From Microbaculum marinum (GTDB lineage Bacteria > Pseudomonadota > Alphaproteobacteria > Rhizobiales > Tepidamorphaceae): a stretch of DNA of 64,000 nucleotides. Shown here in pieces: positions 26,761 to 37,996 of this stretch. The DNA lies in NCBI RefSeq assembly GCF_042646165.1, contig NZ_JBHRTC010000012.1. One strand, given 5' to 3'. Under the pieces are notes generated by a model, which was not told where the DNA came from, searched no databases, and saw only the letters and a program-made list of their open reading frames with translations. The position numbers were made by a program, and so were the translations under genes. The first letter of the stretch is position 1. Each line of letters starts with the position of its first letter.

Positions 26761-27582
26761 TCATCGCGACCGCGCGATCCGGGCCTCGAGGTCAGCTCTC
26801 AGGTCCTCTGGCAGCGGCTGAGCGCGCCGGGCGGTGAGGTCCATCGTCAGGCCGGTCACCTGGACGACTGCCACCGTTTCGCCGGTCTCGCTGCGCACGA
26901 AGCGGTTCTCGAAGGTCACGGTGGACCGGGCGACCGCGATCGGGCGGCTGATCACGTGGATCAGGTCACCGAACGCTGCGTCGCCGAGCCGCGTCAGTTT
27001 CATCTCAACCGCGACGCGCCCCCGGTTGCGCTCTCGCAGCCAGGGTTCGGTGATCCCGACAGCCTCCCAGAAGAACGCAGCCGAGTCGGAGTTGAAGCCG
27101 ACGATCGCCGAGTCGAAGACCGCACCCGAGGGATCGCAGTGCTGGGCGCGGATCCGGGTACGCAGCACGAGCCGGTCGGACGCGGTTGCCGCCGTGGCGG
27201 CGGCCGGCGCGGAGTCGAGGCTGCGCGGCAGTGCGTTTTCCGGGATGGCGCCGGAGCCGGATGGGAGTGCGTCGGGAAGCGGCCCGGCAAAGGTTTCAAG
27301 ACAGGTGGCCGACAGCCGGCCGCTGACCGGCTCGCTCAGGACATGGACGATCTGCGCCTCGCCGGCCCGCACGCTGTCGACCTGAACGGCCTCGTTCTTG
27401 CGCAGCTCGCCGTGGTAGCGGACGTGGCGCACCAGCGGGCGGCGGAAGTCGTCCCTGGAGACGCCGGCGAGCGCCTGGAAATGACAACAGGCATCCTCGA
27501 AGAAGCGATAGTAGAACTGGACGTTGAGATGGTCGTTCTCGTCGCAGTCCCAGGCGTTGACGTATCCCTTCAGCGTCTCCAT
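26761..27582 (-). CDS. Thioesterase with two hot-dog domains
   Basis: A 273-residue acyl-CoA thioesterase-like protein. The first hot-dog half opens with the typical NAWDCDENDHLNVQFYYRFFEDA, including the conserved DxNxHxN pattern. The second half has RAQHCDPSGAVFDSAIVGFNSD, again an HCDPxG motif as in 4-hydroxybenzoyl-CoA-type enzymes. The two halves probably pack as one pseudo-dimer. The ATG at 27582 is used; a GTG at 27591 overlaps the upstream hydrolase stop as GTGA and may be the coupled start. Substrate unknown. Confidence 0.78.
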   Translation of the reverse strand: METLKGYVNAWDCDENDHLNVQFYYRFFEDACCHFQALAGVSRDDFRRPLVRHVRYHGELRKNEAVQVDSVRAGEAQIVHVLSEPVSGRLSATCLETFAGPLPDALPSGSGAIPENALPRSLDSAPAAATAATASDRLVLRTRIRAQHCDPSGAVFDSAIVGFNSDSAAFFWEAVGITEPWLRERNRGRVAVEMKLTRLGDAAFGDLIHVISRPIAVARSTVTFENRFVRSETGETVAVVQVTGLTMDLTARRAQPLPEDLRADLEARIARSR

Positions 27583-27587
27583 GCCGC

Positions 27588-28553
27588 TCACGACCCGCCC
27601 GTTTCCGACAGGAACCCGTCCATCCGTGCCAGGCTCTCCTCGGCAAGGGCGCCGGAATAGGCCATGAAGACATGTGCGCCGCCGGGATAGACGGCAAGTT
27701 CGGTGTCGTTGCCGGCGGCAGCCCAGCGGGCCGCGAGGAAAAGCGAATCGTCGAGCAGCGGATCGCGCGTGCCCACCGTGATCAGTGCCGGCGGCAGTCC
27801 GGCGAGATCGGCGAAGATCGGCGAGATGTCGGGATCCTCCAGCGGCTCGCCGTTCTGCAGGAAGCACTCTATGAACTTCTGCATGTCGCGGGTGTTGAGC
27901 ACCAGCCGCTCGTCGCCCCAGTTGGCGGCGCTCGGCGTCAGCCGCAGGTCGAAACATCCCGCGACGAGATTGGCGGCCGAGAACGGCCGCAGGTTGTGGC
28001 GGTCCCGCAGCCGCAGCATCGTCACCAGCGCCAGGTGGGCGCCCGCCGATTCGCCGCCGATGGCGAAACGCTCGCTGCCGAAACGCTCACCGGCGGTCCT
28101 GACCAGCCACAGCGCGGCCGCCTCGCATTCGTCCGGCGCGTGCGGGTAGGGATACTCCGGCGCCAGCCGGTACTCGACGCTGACGACCGCCAGGTTGCAG
28201 TTGGCTGCGATCCGTTCCAGCCGGGGATCCTGTTCGTCGGCGGCACCGATCGTCCAGCCGCCGCCATGGATGTGCAAGTAGACCCCCGCCGGGCTGTCGG
28301 GCGCGATAATGCGCAGCGGGATCGGGCCGTAGGCGCCCTCGATCTCGATCGTCTCGGCGCGGTCCGACCGCGGCGCGAGCGGAAACGGGCCCAGCCCGGC
28401 CCGGCGACGCTCCCGGCGCTCGGCCGGCGGAAAGGACCACTGGTCCGGCGCCGCGTCGAGCGTCCTGACGACATCGGCGTTGATCGCGGCGGTCTCAGCG
28501 GATATCGCGTCTTCGCGAAAGACGTCCGCGGGCGGGAAGACGGTCTTGGCCAT
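27588..28553 (-). CDS. Alpha/beta hydrolase, HSL-type esterase
   Basis: A cytoplasmic esterase or lipase of 321 residues in the hormone-sensitive-lipase family. The oxyanion motif is YLHIHGGGWTIG, the nucleophile is Ser in GGESAGAHL, and the later acid Asp (TVGTRDPLLDD) and catalytic His (YPGGAHVF) complete the triad. Length and order are typical. It is the first gene of a leftward pair with the thioesterase and divergent from the YjbQ gene. The natural ester is unknown. Confidence 0.85.
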   Translation of the reverse strand: MAKTVFPPADVFREDAISAETAAINADVVRTLDAAPDQWSFPPAERRERRRAGLGPFPLAPRSDRAETIEIEGAYGPIPLRIIAPDSPAGVYLHIHGGGWTIGAADEQDPRLERIAANCNLAVVSVEYRLAPEYPYPHAPDECEAAALWLVRTAGERFGSERFAIGGESAGAHLALVTMLRLRDRHNLRPFSAANLVAGCFDLRLTPSAANWGDERLVLNTRDMQKFIECFLQNGEPLEDPDISPIFADLAGLPPALITVGTRDPLLDDSLFLAARWAAAGNDTELAVYPGGAHVFMAYSGALAEESLARMDGFLSETGGS

Positions 28554-28685
28554 TGGTCTGTCCGGTGGATGGAAACGTGATTGCCGGAATGGGCTGCGGG
28601 GCCGCATCTCACCGCAGATCGGCGGCCGCGTCCAGACCGGCCGATGGCTCGCCGGCCGTGCGGCCGACGCAGAGGAGGAAACGGC

Positions 28686-29114
28686 GTGCTCGATCACCGA
28701 CAGGACAGCCTGACATTCGAGACGCGCGGGCAGGGGTTCCACGACATCACCGGAGATGTCGCCGGGTGGCTCGCTGCGATCGGGGCCGTCGACGGGCTGG
28801 TGACCGTGTTCGTACGCCACACCTCGGCGTCGCTGACGATACAGGAGAATGCCGACCCCGACGTGCAGCGCGACCTCGCCGACAGCCTCGACGCGATGGC
28901 GCCGCGCCACCATCCATACCGGCACGGATCGGAGGGGCCGGACGACATGCCCGCTCATATCCGGACCATGCTCACCTCGGTGTCGCTCGGGATTCCGGTG
29001 TCGGCGGGGCGGATGCGGCTCGGCACATGGCAGGGGATCTACCTGATCGAACATCGCGACCGGCCGCACCGCCGCGAGATCGCCCTGCATTTCGTGGGCG
29101 AAGTGGACGGCTGA
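28686..29114 (+). CDS. YjbQ/UPF0047 family protein
   Basis: A 142-residue protein of the YjbQ (UPF0047, secondary thiamine-phosphate synthase-like) family, close to the usual 135-140. The diagnostic pieces are VRHTSASLTIQEN, the His-rich YRHGSEGPDDMPAHI with metal-binding His residues, and GTWQGIYLIEHR. The family is recorded with weak thiamine-phosphate synthase activity; its real role is unclear. The start is a GTG with a strong GAGGAGG seven bases before; the longer frame upstream encodes an Arg-rich leader not seen in the family. Confidence 0.85.
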   Translation: MLDHRQDSLTFETRGQGFHDITGDVAGWLAAIGAVDGLVTVFVRHTSASLTIQENADPDVQRDLADSLDAMAPRHHPYRHGSEGPDDMPAHIRTMLTSVSLGIPVSAGRMRLGTWQGIYLIEHRDRPHRREIALHFVGEVDG

Positions 29115-29120
29115 CCGGCG

Positions 29121-29492
29121 CTACAAGCGCTGGGAAAGCGAGATCGCCAGTGCCGCCGTCCACAACAGGACGGACAGACCCGCGGCGTACTGGGCAAACC
29201 ACAGGTAGGCATCGCGCAGGACCGTGGCGCCGGCCCACTGGGCGTGCTCCGGGGCCGGACGCCGCCCTTCCTCCAGCAGAATCCACATCTCGGTGCGGCG
29301 GACGTCCTGGGTCAGCGCCTGGCGGGCCTTCAACAACAGAACCATCGTCGAAAGCGTCATCAGTACGGCGCCCGACCTGACGGCGATCAGCGGATCGAAG
29401 GTGAGGCCGATCATCACGCAGAGGATCGCGAGGCCCGCGAACCCGCATCCCCGCCCGATCGACAGGAACGCCATGCGACGGAGGTCTTCCAT
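29121..29492 (-). CDS. Small membrane protein of unknown function
   Basis: A 123-residue protein with about four hydrophobic segments, beginning MEDLRRMAFLSIGRG. A motif-like stretch DVRRTEMWILLEEGRRP lies between helices two and three. The ATG at 29492 is inferred from where hydrophobic content starts; there is no good ribosome site, and the longer frame (to 29621) cannot be fully excluded. It is convergent with the YjbQ gene with only a few bases between. Similar short proteins occur in Rhizobiales, but I do not recognise a function. Confidence 0.6.
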   Translation of the reverse strand: MEDLRRMAFLSIGRGCGFAGLAILCVMIGLTFDPLIAVRSGAVLMTLSTMVLLLKARQALTQDVRRTEMWILLEEGRRPAPEHAQWAGATVLRDAYLWFAQYAAGLSVLLWTAALAISLSQRL

Positions 29493-29663
29493 GGCTGTAA
29501 GGCCCGGCAATACAGCGTCCCGGCCGCTGCGAGGGACAGTTTCCGCTGAAGGGTTGCACAGGCGCAAGCGGCGGTTGCGCACGTTCACGTGATGAACCGG
29601 CGCCGCGCCGATTGGTTGCAAGGCGACGACTCGATTTTCGCGCGGAACAGGATCGGGCGGGCC

Positions 29664-29990
29664 TCAGAAGCCGCCCACACTGAGGAAGGAAATGACGGCG
29701 GGCAGGGAAAGCAGCGCGGTACAGGCGAGCCAGATCCACAGGGAGACCGGGCCGGACTCCCGGGCCCCGGTCACCCGCTCGTAGAGGGCCGCGGGAATTC
29801 CGGCCAGCATGATCGTGAAGGTCGAACCAATGATATAGGCCAGGAACGCGACGATATGGGGACTGGAGATCAGCAGGCCCGGCGAAAGCAGCAGAACCGC
29901 CGCCGTGGTCTGCGGCAGCAGGATCGGCGAGAACATGCCGTTCAGCAACGCAAAGCCGAGAATGCCGATCAGATAGCCCTGGTGCGACAT
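29664..29990 (-). CDS. Small membrane protein of unknown function
   Basis: A 108-residue protein with three predicted helices (about 6-30, 42-62 and 85-104) and a short polar loop (YERVTGARESGP). It starts 10 bases after the stop of the YggT-like gene and is almost certainly in the same transcript. I do not recognise a family; the position suggests a partner of the YggT-like protein at the membrane. Confidence 0.6.
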   Translation of the reverse strand: MSHQGYLIGILGFALLNGMFSPILLPQTTAAVLLLSPGLLISSPHIVAFLAYIIGSTFTIMLAGIPAALYERVTGARESGPVSLWIWLACTALLSLPAVISFLSVGGF

Positions 29991-30000
29991 GCTGCGAGCC

Positions 30001-30288
30001 TCACGCCGTCCTGACCGCATCGACGGTCGCGACGATGAAGAGGATGCGGAGCACCAGCATCCAGATTGCGGCGAAGACCAGAAGCACCAGGTGCGGCACG
30101 GCAGCGGGCGTGACGAGACGCACCAGCGCCAGTACCGGATCGGTCAGCCGCACGAAGGCGCGAAAGATGTAGTTGCGGGACTCTGGGGCGAACACAAACG
30201 TCAGGATGAAGCGTCCGAGCAGCGTGTACATCAGCGCCGCCAGCAGATAGTTGGGCAGCAGGATGAAGAGCGGGACGCCTTGGGCCAT
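30001..30288 (-). CDS. YggT-like membrane protein
   Basis: A 95-residue protein with two strong helices and the YggT-type central sequence (YIFRAFVRLTDPVLALVRLVTPAAV), where FVRLTDPVL matches the conserved helix-loop of that family. YggT proteins are linked to cell-division and membrane functions in other bacteria; none is proven here. GGAAACTCGAG stands before the ATG. The next gene is 10 bases downstream. Confidence 0.65.
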   Translation of the reverse strand: MAQGVPLFILLPNYLLAALMYTLLGRFILTFVFAPESRNYIFRAFVRLTDPVLALVRLVTPAAVPHLVLLVFAAIWMLVLRILFIVATVDAVRTA

Positions 30289-30377
30289 CTCGAGTTTCCG
30301 TGAACAGATTCGGGGAATCTAGCAGATATCGGCCCAGAGGCACCCTGCCTGCGTGAGAGAATGGCAGGCGAAAGGGA

Positions 30378-30402
30378 AGGGCGGAGACTTGCGCTCCGCC
30401 CT
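30378..30402 (-). terminator. Rho-independent-like terminator of the symporter operon
   Basis: AGGGCGGAG (30378-30386) and CTCCGCCCT (30394-30402) form a 9-base perfect stem with a 7-base loop. Read on the minus strand it is followed by TTCCCTTTCGCC, a broken T-rich tract. It starts 20 bases after the symporter stop. Confidence 0.6.
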
Positions 30403-30422
30403 CCGTCAGTCAGAGCGCGGCC

Positions 30423-32276
30423 TCAGACGGGCTTGGCGACGACGTCGCCGCCCTCCATCATCGTGCTGCCGCGCGGCTTGCGCATTTCCTCGACGAGGTC
30501 CTGGACCTCCTTCGAGGGTTCCGGCGTGAACAGGCTGACCACCACCATCACGGCCACGCCGATCGGCAGGCCGAACAGGGCAGCCGAGATGTTCCTCACC
30601 CCGAACCACTCGCTCATGCCGCCGTAGCGGGTCATGACGAGGTAGAACAGGGTGATGCCGAAGCCGGCGATGATGCCGGTGATCGCACCCGCGGTCGTGC
30701 AGCGCTTCCACCAGACCCCGAGGACGAGGGCGGGGAAGTTCCCGGCCGCCGCCAGCGAGAACGCCCACGCCACCATGGAGAGGATGTCCGCAGGCCTGGT
30801 CGATGCCAGCCACGCCGCACCGACCGCCACAAGAACCAGCAGGATGCGGGCGATGGTCAGCCGCCGCGCCGTCGAGGCGTGCGGATCGACCATCTTGTAG
30901 TAGATGTCGTGGCTGAGCGCGTTGGCGATGGCAAGCAGCAGCCCGTCGGCGGTGGACAGCGCCGCGGCAAGTCCGCCGGCCGCGACGAGGCCTGCAATCA
31001 CGTAAGGCAGGCCGGCAATCTCCGGCATGGAGATGACGATCACGTCGTTGTTGATCGCCAGCTCGCTCAGGCCGAGGATGCCGTCGGGATTGCCCGCGGA
31101 GGCACAGGCCGCGCGGATGGCGTCCATGGTCGTGGCGTCGGCGCCGCAGATCTTCACCAGACCCAGATTTCCGTAGGTGTAGATCCAGTTCGGAAGCGCG
31201 TCGATCGATGTGCCGATGACGTTCTGGTAGACCTCCAGCTTGGCGAAGGCGGCATAGGCCGGCGCCGTGAAGTACAGGAGGAAGATGAACAGCAGCGACC
31301 ATCCCACCGACTTGCGCGCGTCGCGCACGCTGGGCGTCGTGAAGTACCGCATCAGGATGTGCGGCAACGATGCCGTGCCGATCATCAGACAGAGGATCAG
31401 CCCGAAGTAGTTCAGCGGATTGTAGTTGGTGAACGGTTGCAGATAGGGCTTCAGGGTCTCGGCGTTGGCCAGCCCATCCGCCACCAGTTGCCTTTCGAGC
31501 CCGGCGATCTCCTGCAGGGCTTGGCCGTACATGATCTGGGGGATGGGGACGCCGTAGCGCTGCGCCGACAGGATGATCACCGGGATCAGGTAGGCGACGA
31601 TCAGCACGATGTACTGGGCCACCTGGGTCCAGGTCACCGCCCGCATGCCGCCGAGCATCGAGCAGAGCAGGATGCCGAGCAGGCCGACGAAGACCGCAAC
31701 CTCGAAGCTGATGCCCAGGAACCGCGAGGCGATGATGCCGGTCGCATAGATCTGTGCCGTCACGTAGGTGAACGAGCAGGCGAACAGGACGAGGATGCCG
31801 AGGAACCGGGCGAAATGCCCTCCGAAGCGGGCCGCCAGGAAGTCGGGCACGGTGTAGGCGCCGAACTTGCGCAGATAGGGCGCAACAAGCACCGCCACCA
31901 GCACGTAGCCGCCGGTCCAGCCAAGCACGAAGGCAAGGCCGTCATAGCCAAGCGCATATAGCGTTCCGGCCATGCCGACGAACGATGCGCCCGACATCCA
32001 GTCGGCCGCCGTCGCCATGCCGTTGTAGAACGCCGGCACGCGCCGGCCCGCGACGTAGTATTCGCTGACCTGCATGGTTCGCGACAGGACGCCGATGCCG
32101 GCATAGACAGCCAGCGTGAAGAACACGAACAGGTAGCCGATCACCCGGTCGGGCACACCGACCTGTTCGAGAATGGCAAGCAGGATGACGAATGCGGCGA
32201 AGCCGCCCGTATAGATCCCGTATATCTTGCCGAGATTGTTGACGAAATCCGATCCGCCACTCGTTTGGGTCGCCAT
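30423..32276 (-). CDS. Sodium:solute symporter, VC_2705/ActP-like
   Basis: A 617-residue symporter of the SSS family with about 13-14 helices. Sodium-site and family features are visible: YYVAGRRVPAFYNGMATAADWMSGASF, the GYDGLAFVLGWTGGYVL segment, and LSMVAWAFSLAAAGNFPALVLGVWW. The VC_2705 subgroup differs from plain ActP by a large insert between helices (IPQIMYGQALQEIAGLE...) and by having a DUF4212 protein directly upstream, as here. Members transport acetate or other small monocarboxylates with sodium. GAGGGGG precedes the ATG. Its regulators probably are the kinase and response regulator genes that follow. Confidence 0.88.
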   Translation of the reverse strand: MATQTSGGSDFVNNLGKIYGIYTGGFAAFVILLAILEQVGVPDRVIGYLFVFFTLAVYAGIGVLSRTMQVSEYYVAGRRVPAFYNGMATAADWMSGASFVGMAGTLYALGYDGLAFVLGWTGGYVLVAVLVAPYLRKFGAYTVPDFLAARFGGHFARFLGILVLFACSFTYVTAQIYATGIIASRFLGISFEVAVFVGLLGILLCSMLGGMRAVTWTQVAQYIVLIVAYLIPVIILSAQRYGVPIPQIMYGQALQEIAGLERQLVADGLANAETLKPYLQPFTNYNPLNYFGLILCLMIGTASLPHILMRYFTTPSVRDARKSVGWSLLFIFLLYFTAPAYAAFAKLEVYQNVIGTSIDALPNWIYTYGNLGLVKICGADATTMDAIRAACASAGNPDGILGLSELAINNDVIVISMPEIAGLPYVIAGLVAAGGLAAALSTADGLLLAIANALSHDIYYKMVDPHASTARRLTIARILLVLVAVGAAWLASTRPADILSMVAWAFSLAAAGNFPALVLGVWWKRCTTAGAITGIIAGFGITLFYLVMTRYGGMSEWFGVRNISAALFGLPIGVAVMVVVSLFTPEPSKEVQDLVEEMRKPRGSTMMEGGDVVAKPV

Positions 32277-32288
32277 CGTCCGCCCCCC

Positions 32289-32549
32289 TCAGTAGTCGTC
32301 TTCGGCAACGCCGAACTCGCGATCGATCGAGTCCTGTCGTCCGGAAAACCAGAAGACGAGCACGACGAACACGATCAGCGAGCCCTGCGCGGCCATGTAG
32401 TAGCCGAGGGGAAATCCGAGTATGACAATCCTGTCGAGTGCATTCACGAAGAAGTGGATCACGAAGCCGAAGATCGCCCAGATGATCAGGCAGGTGACCA
32501 TCAGTCCCTTGGTCTTCGACCACCAGGCTTCATCAGTGCCGTTTGCCAT
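32289..32549 (-). CDS. DUF4212 small subunit of the symporter
   Basis: An 86-residue protein with two helices and the DUF4212 pattern: an N-terminal WWSKTKGLMVTCLIIWAIFGF, then LDRIVILGFPLGYYMAAQGSLIVFVVLVFWF. These proteins are found directly before VC_2705-type symporters and are thought to be accessory subunits. The stop is 12 bases from the symporter start; AGAGGAAACG lies upstream of the ATG. Confidence 0.85.
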   Translation of the reverse strand: MANGTDEAWWSKTKGLMVTCLIIWAIFGFVIHFFVNALDRIVILGFPLGYYMAAQGSLIVFVVLVFWFSGRQDSIDREFGVAEDDY

Positions 32550-32972
32550 GGGTCACGTTTCCTCTACGTCCCGGGCCGATTGCAACCGGACGAACCGGCC
32601 GCACAGGCCTCCCCTTTGTCGTGATACGGAAACGGCGAGGGTCGCCTTCCGTACCCCCCGCTTGGGCCGTCGATCCGGCCGCCGCGTCGAGCCAATATTA
32701 ACATTGCCGAAGTCGACTCCCCATTCGACTTTCGGCTACGGGTAAAAATCCGTGGAATTACTTGGACTTGAGGTTGTCCACAACGCAAGTCGCCCATTGC
32801 CCAAGCAGAGTCCACAGTGTTCGCGCCCGGGTCGACCGATTCGCCGCAGTGCCGGACAGCGCGGGCGAACACGGCGCGACTTGCGCCGGGCGCGACGCCG
32901 CGAAACATTAAGGGTAGCATTCCGGCTCAATCGTATTCCGGTCGTCCGGGAACGGCAGGAGGGGGAAACGAT
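32550..32972. promoter_or_regulatory. Divergent control region between symporter and response regulator
   Basis: About 420 gene-free bases that must hold both promoters. An 11-12-base inverted repeat GCCGAAGTCGA / TCGACTTTCGGC (32706-32736, eight-base loop) lies near the middle, followed by an A-rich GGTAAAAATCC. The strong AGGAGGGGG site of the response regulator ends the region. I see no sigma-54 (GG-N10-GC) promoter and no certain -35/-10. Confidence 0.45.
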
Positions 32973-33632
32973 TTGGACGCCGCGAACCGTTACAAGATCC
33001 TTATTGCGGATGATCATCCGTTGTTCCGCGACGCCCTGAAGCACGCGCTTACGGGGGCGTTCGACGCGATGGCGATCGTCGAGGCCGGATCGATCGAGGA
33101 AATGACGGCGCGCATCGAGGCGGACCACGAAATCGACCTGGTGCTGCTCGACCTGGCAATGCCGGGCGTGCGCGGCTACTCCGGGCTTCTGTTCCTGCGC
33201 GCGCAGCATCCCGGCGTGCCCGTCGTTGTGGTGTCGGCGCACGAGGATCCGTCAGTGGTGCGCCGCTGCCTCGAGTTCGGTGCATCGGGGTTCATTCCGA
33301 AGTCGATCAACGTCGATTCGATCAGACTGGCGGTGAGGGAGGTTCTGGGTGGCGGAGTCTGGGCACCGCCGGGTCTCGATCTCGACGTCATGGACGAAGG
33401 CGACGCCGACCTTTCGGCACGACTCACCACGCTCACCCCGCAGCAGGTGCGGGTGCTCATGATGCTCAGCGAGGGCCTGCTCAACAAGCAGATCGCCTAC
33501 GAACTCGGCGTCTCGGAGGCGACCGTCAAGGCGCACGTGTCGGCCGTGCTGCAGAAACTGAACGTCGAAAGCCGGACCCAGGCCGTCATCGCCGCAAGCC
33601 GCATGGACTCCGTGCAGTGGCCGGCCGACTGA
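32973..33632 (+). CDS. LuxR-family response regulator, CrbR-like
   Basis: A 219-residue response regulator: receiver domain (about 1-125, acidic pair in IADDHPLF, phospho-acceptor Asp60 in LLDLAMPG) and a LuxR-type helix-turn-helix (about 150-215, LTPQQVRVLMMLSEGLLNKQIAYELGVSEATVKAH). I choose the TTG at 32973 because a strong AGGAGGGGG lies upstream; an in-frame ATG further upstream would add about 50 residues without homology. It lies next to a symporter-kinase hybrid (CrbS type). CrbR in other proteobacteria turns on acetate uptake and activation, which fits the divergent symporter. Confidence 0.82.
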   Translation: MDAANRYKILIADDHPLFRDALKHALTGAFDAMAIVEAGSIEEMTARIEADHEIDLVLLDLAMPGVRGYSGLLFLRAQHPGVPVVVVSAHEDPSVVRRCLEFGASGFIPKSINVDSIRLAVREVLGGGVWAPPGLDLDVMDEGDADLSARLTTLTPQQVRVLMMLSEGLLNKQIAYELGVSEATVKAHVSAVLQKLNVESRTQAVIAASRMDSVQWPAD

Positions 33633-33635
33633 TCG

Positions 33636-37154
<3,519 letters not shown>

Positions 37155-37249
37155 GCGGTTCCTCCGAGCTCGTCTAGTCGTGCCGCGACGCTTCCCGCCG
37201 TCGCGACGGCCGCATTCTGCTGGCGCCCTTACCGCACTTGAGTCATTCT

Positions 37250-37277
37250 ACACCGAAAACCGGGCCACACCGAAAAC
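37250..37277. repeat. Paired 11-base direct repeats in a divergent promoter
   Basis: ACACCGAAAAC occurs at 37250-37260 and again at 37267-37277, a 17-base period, between the kinase gene and the 214-residue gene. Tandem half-sites of this kind often bind a response regulator or other dimer. The bound protein is not known; the response regulator of this cluster is a candidate. Confidence 0.4.
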
Positions 37278-37328
37278 TGTTCTGCCGGACACGGCGGGTA
37301 GAAGATCCCGGTTGCGTGGGAGTACGTC

Positions 37329-37973
37329 ATGGGGCTTCTCGACATGTTCCGCCGGCCGCCGCCGATCGCCGATGTCGGGGCGCTCGAGGACTTTCTCGAC
37401 AGCCGTGCTGCCTTTCTCGTCCAGAAATGCGTCTTCGAGTATTCCCGGGCACGGGCCGGCGTGTTCTGGGACAAGCTGTTCCTCGAGAAGGAGTTTCAGG
37501 CAGCCGTCGACGTCGCTCGCTGGAACGGCTATCCGATCGCCCTGGCGGACCTCACCGAAATGGCGGAAGGCGTGCTGCGTCCCGCCGCGTCCGGCCGCGA
37601 AGCCGAACTGCTGGACAGGATGATCGACATCGCCCTTGCGGTCGTCCACCGCTATCCGGTTCCCGCCGGCGAGCCGGCCGATTTCTGGGTGGTGAAGTCC
37701 GACTGGCTGCGCGATCGCCTCTCCGAGATCCAGCTCGCGCCGCGCAAGGCCGTGAAGGACATTCCGCTCGGCACGGCACGACAGATGTTCGACCTGATGC
37801 CGATCCACAAGAGTCTGCGCGGGGAGGACTTCGTCGTGGTCCGCAATCATCTCCGGGCGAACCTGTGCCGCCTCTACGAGGAGTTCGCCGGACGGCTGAA
37901 GGTCGATTCCCTGCTCGACGATGTTCTCGCGCCGCCCAATACCGTTCGCCTACCCGCAGTGGGGGCAGAGTAG
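37329..37973 (+). CDS. Protein of unknown function in the carboxylate-sensing cluster
   Basis: A 214-residue soluble, largely alpha-helical protein with no signal peptide (MGLLDMFRRPPPIADVGALED). Similar proteins are seen beside CrbS/symporter clusters, but I know no assigned function. Notable are a conserved-looking helix FVQKCVFEYSRARAGVFWDKLFLEKEF and the C-terminal MPIHKSLRGEDFVVVRNHLRANLC. It starts with GGGAG seven bases before the ATG and stops 23 bases before the DUF294 fusion gene, so the two are one transcript and may work together. Confidence 0.7.
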   Translation: MGLLDMFRRPPPIADVGALEDFLDSRAAFLVQKCVFEYSRARAGVFWDKLFLEKEFQAAVDVARWNGYPIALADLTEMAEGVLRPAASGREAELLDRMIDIALAVVHRYPVPAGEPADFWVVKSDWLRDRLSEIQLAPRKAVKDIPLGTARQMFDLMPIHKSLRGEDFVVVRNHLRANLCRLYEEFAGRLKVDSLLDDVLAPPNTVRLPAVGAE

Positions 37974-37996
37974 GCGCGAGGCAGCGGACGTCGCAC

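Noticed and set aside
32550..32972. Sigma-54 promoter for the symporter pair
   Set aside because: No GG-N10-GC element at the right spacing was found on either strand.
37238..37996. Upstream extension of the exonuclease-CBS-DUF294 gene
   Set aside because: It overlaps the 214-residue gene in another frame and is Arg-rich without domain; the exonuclease begins after the ATG at 37997.
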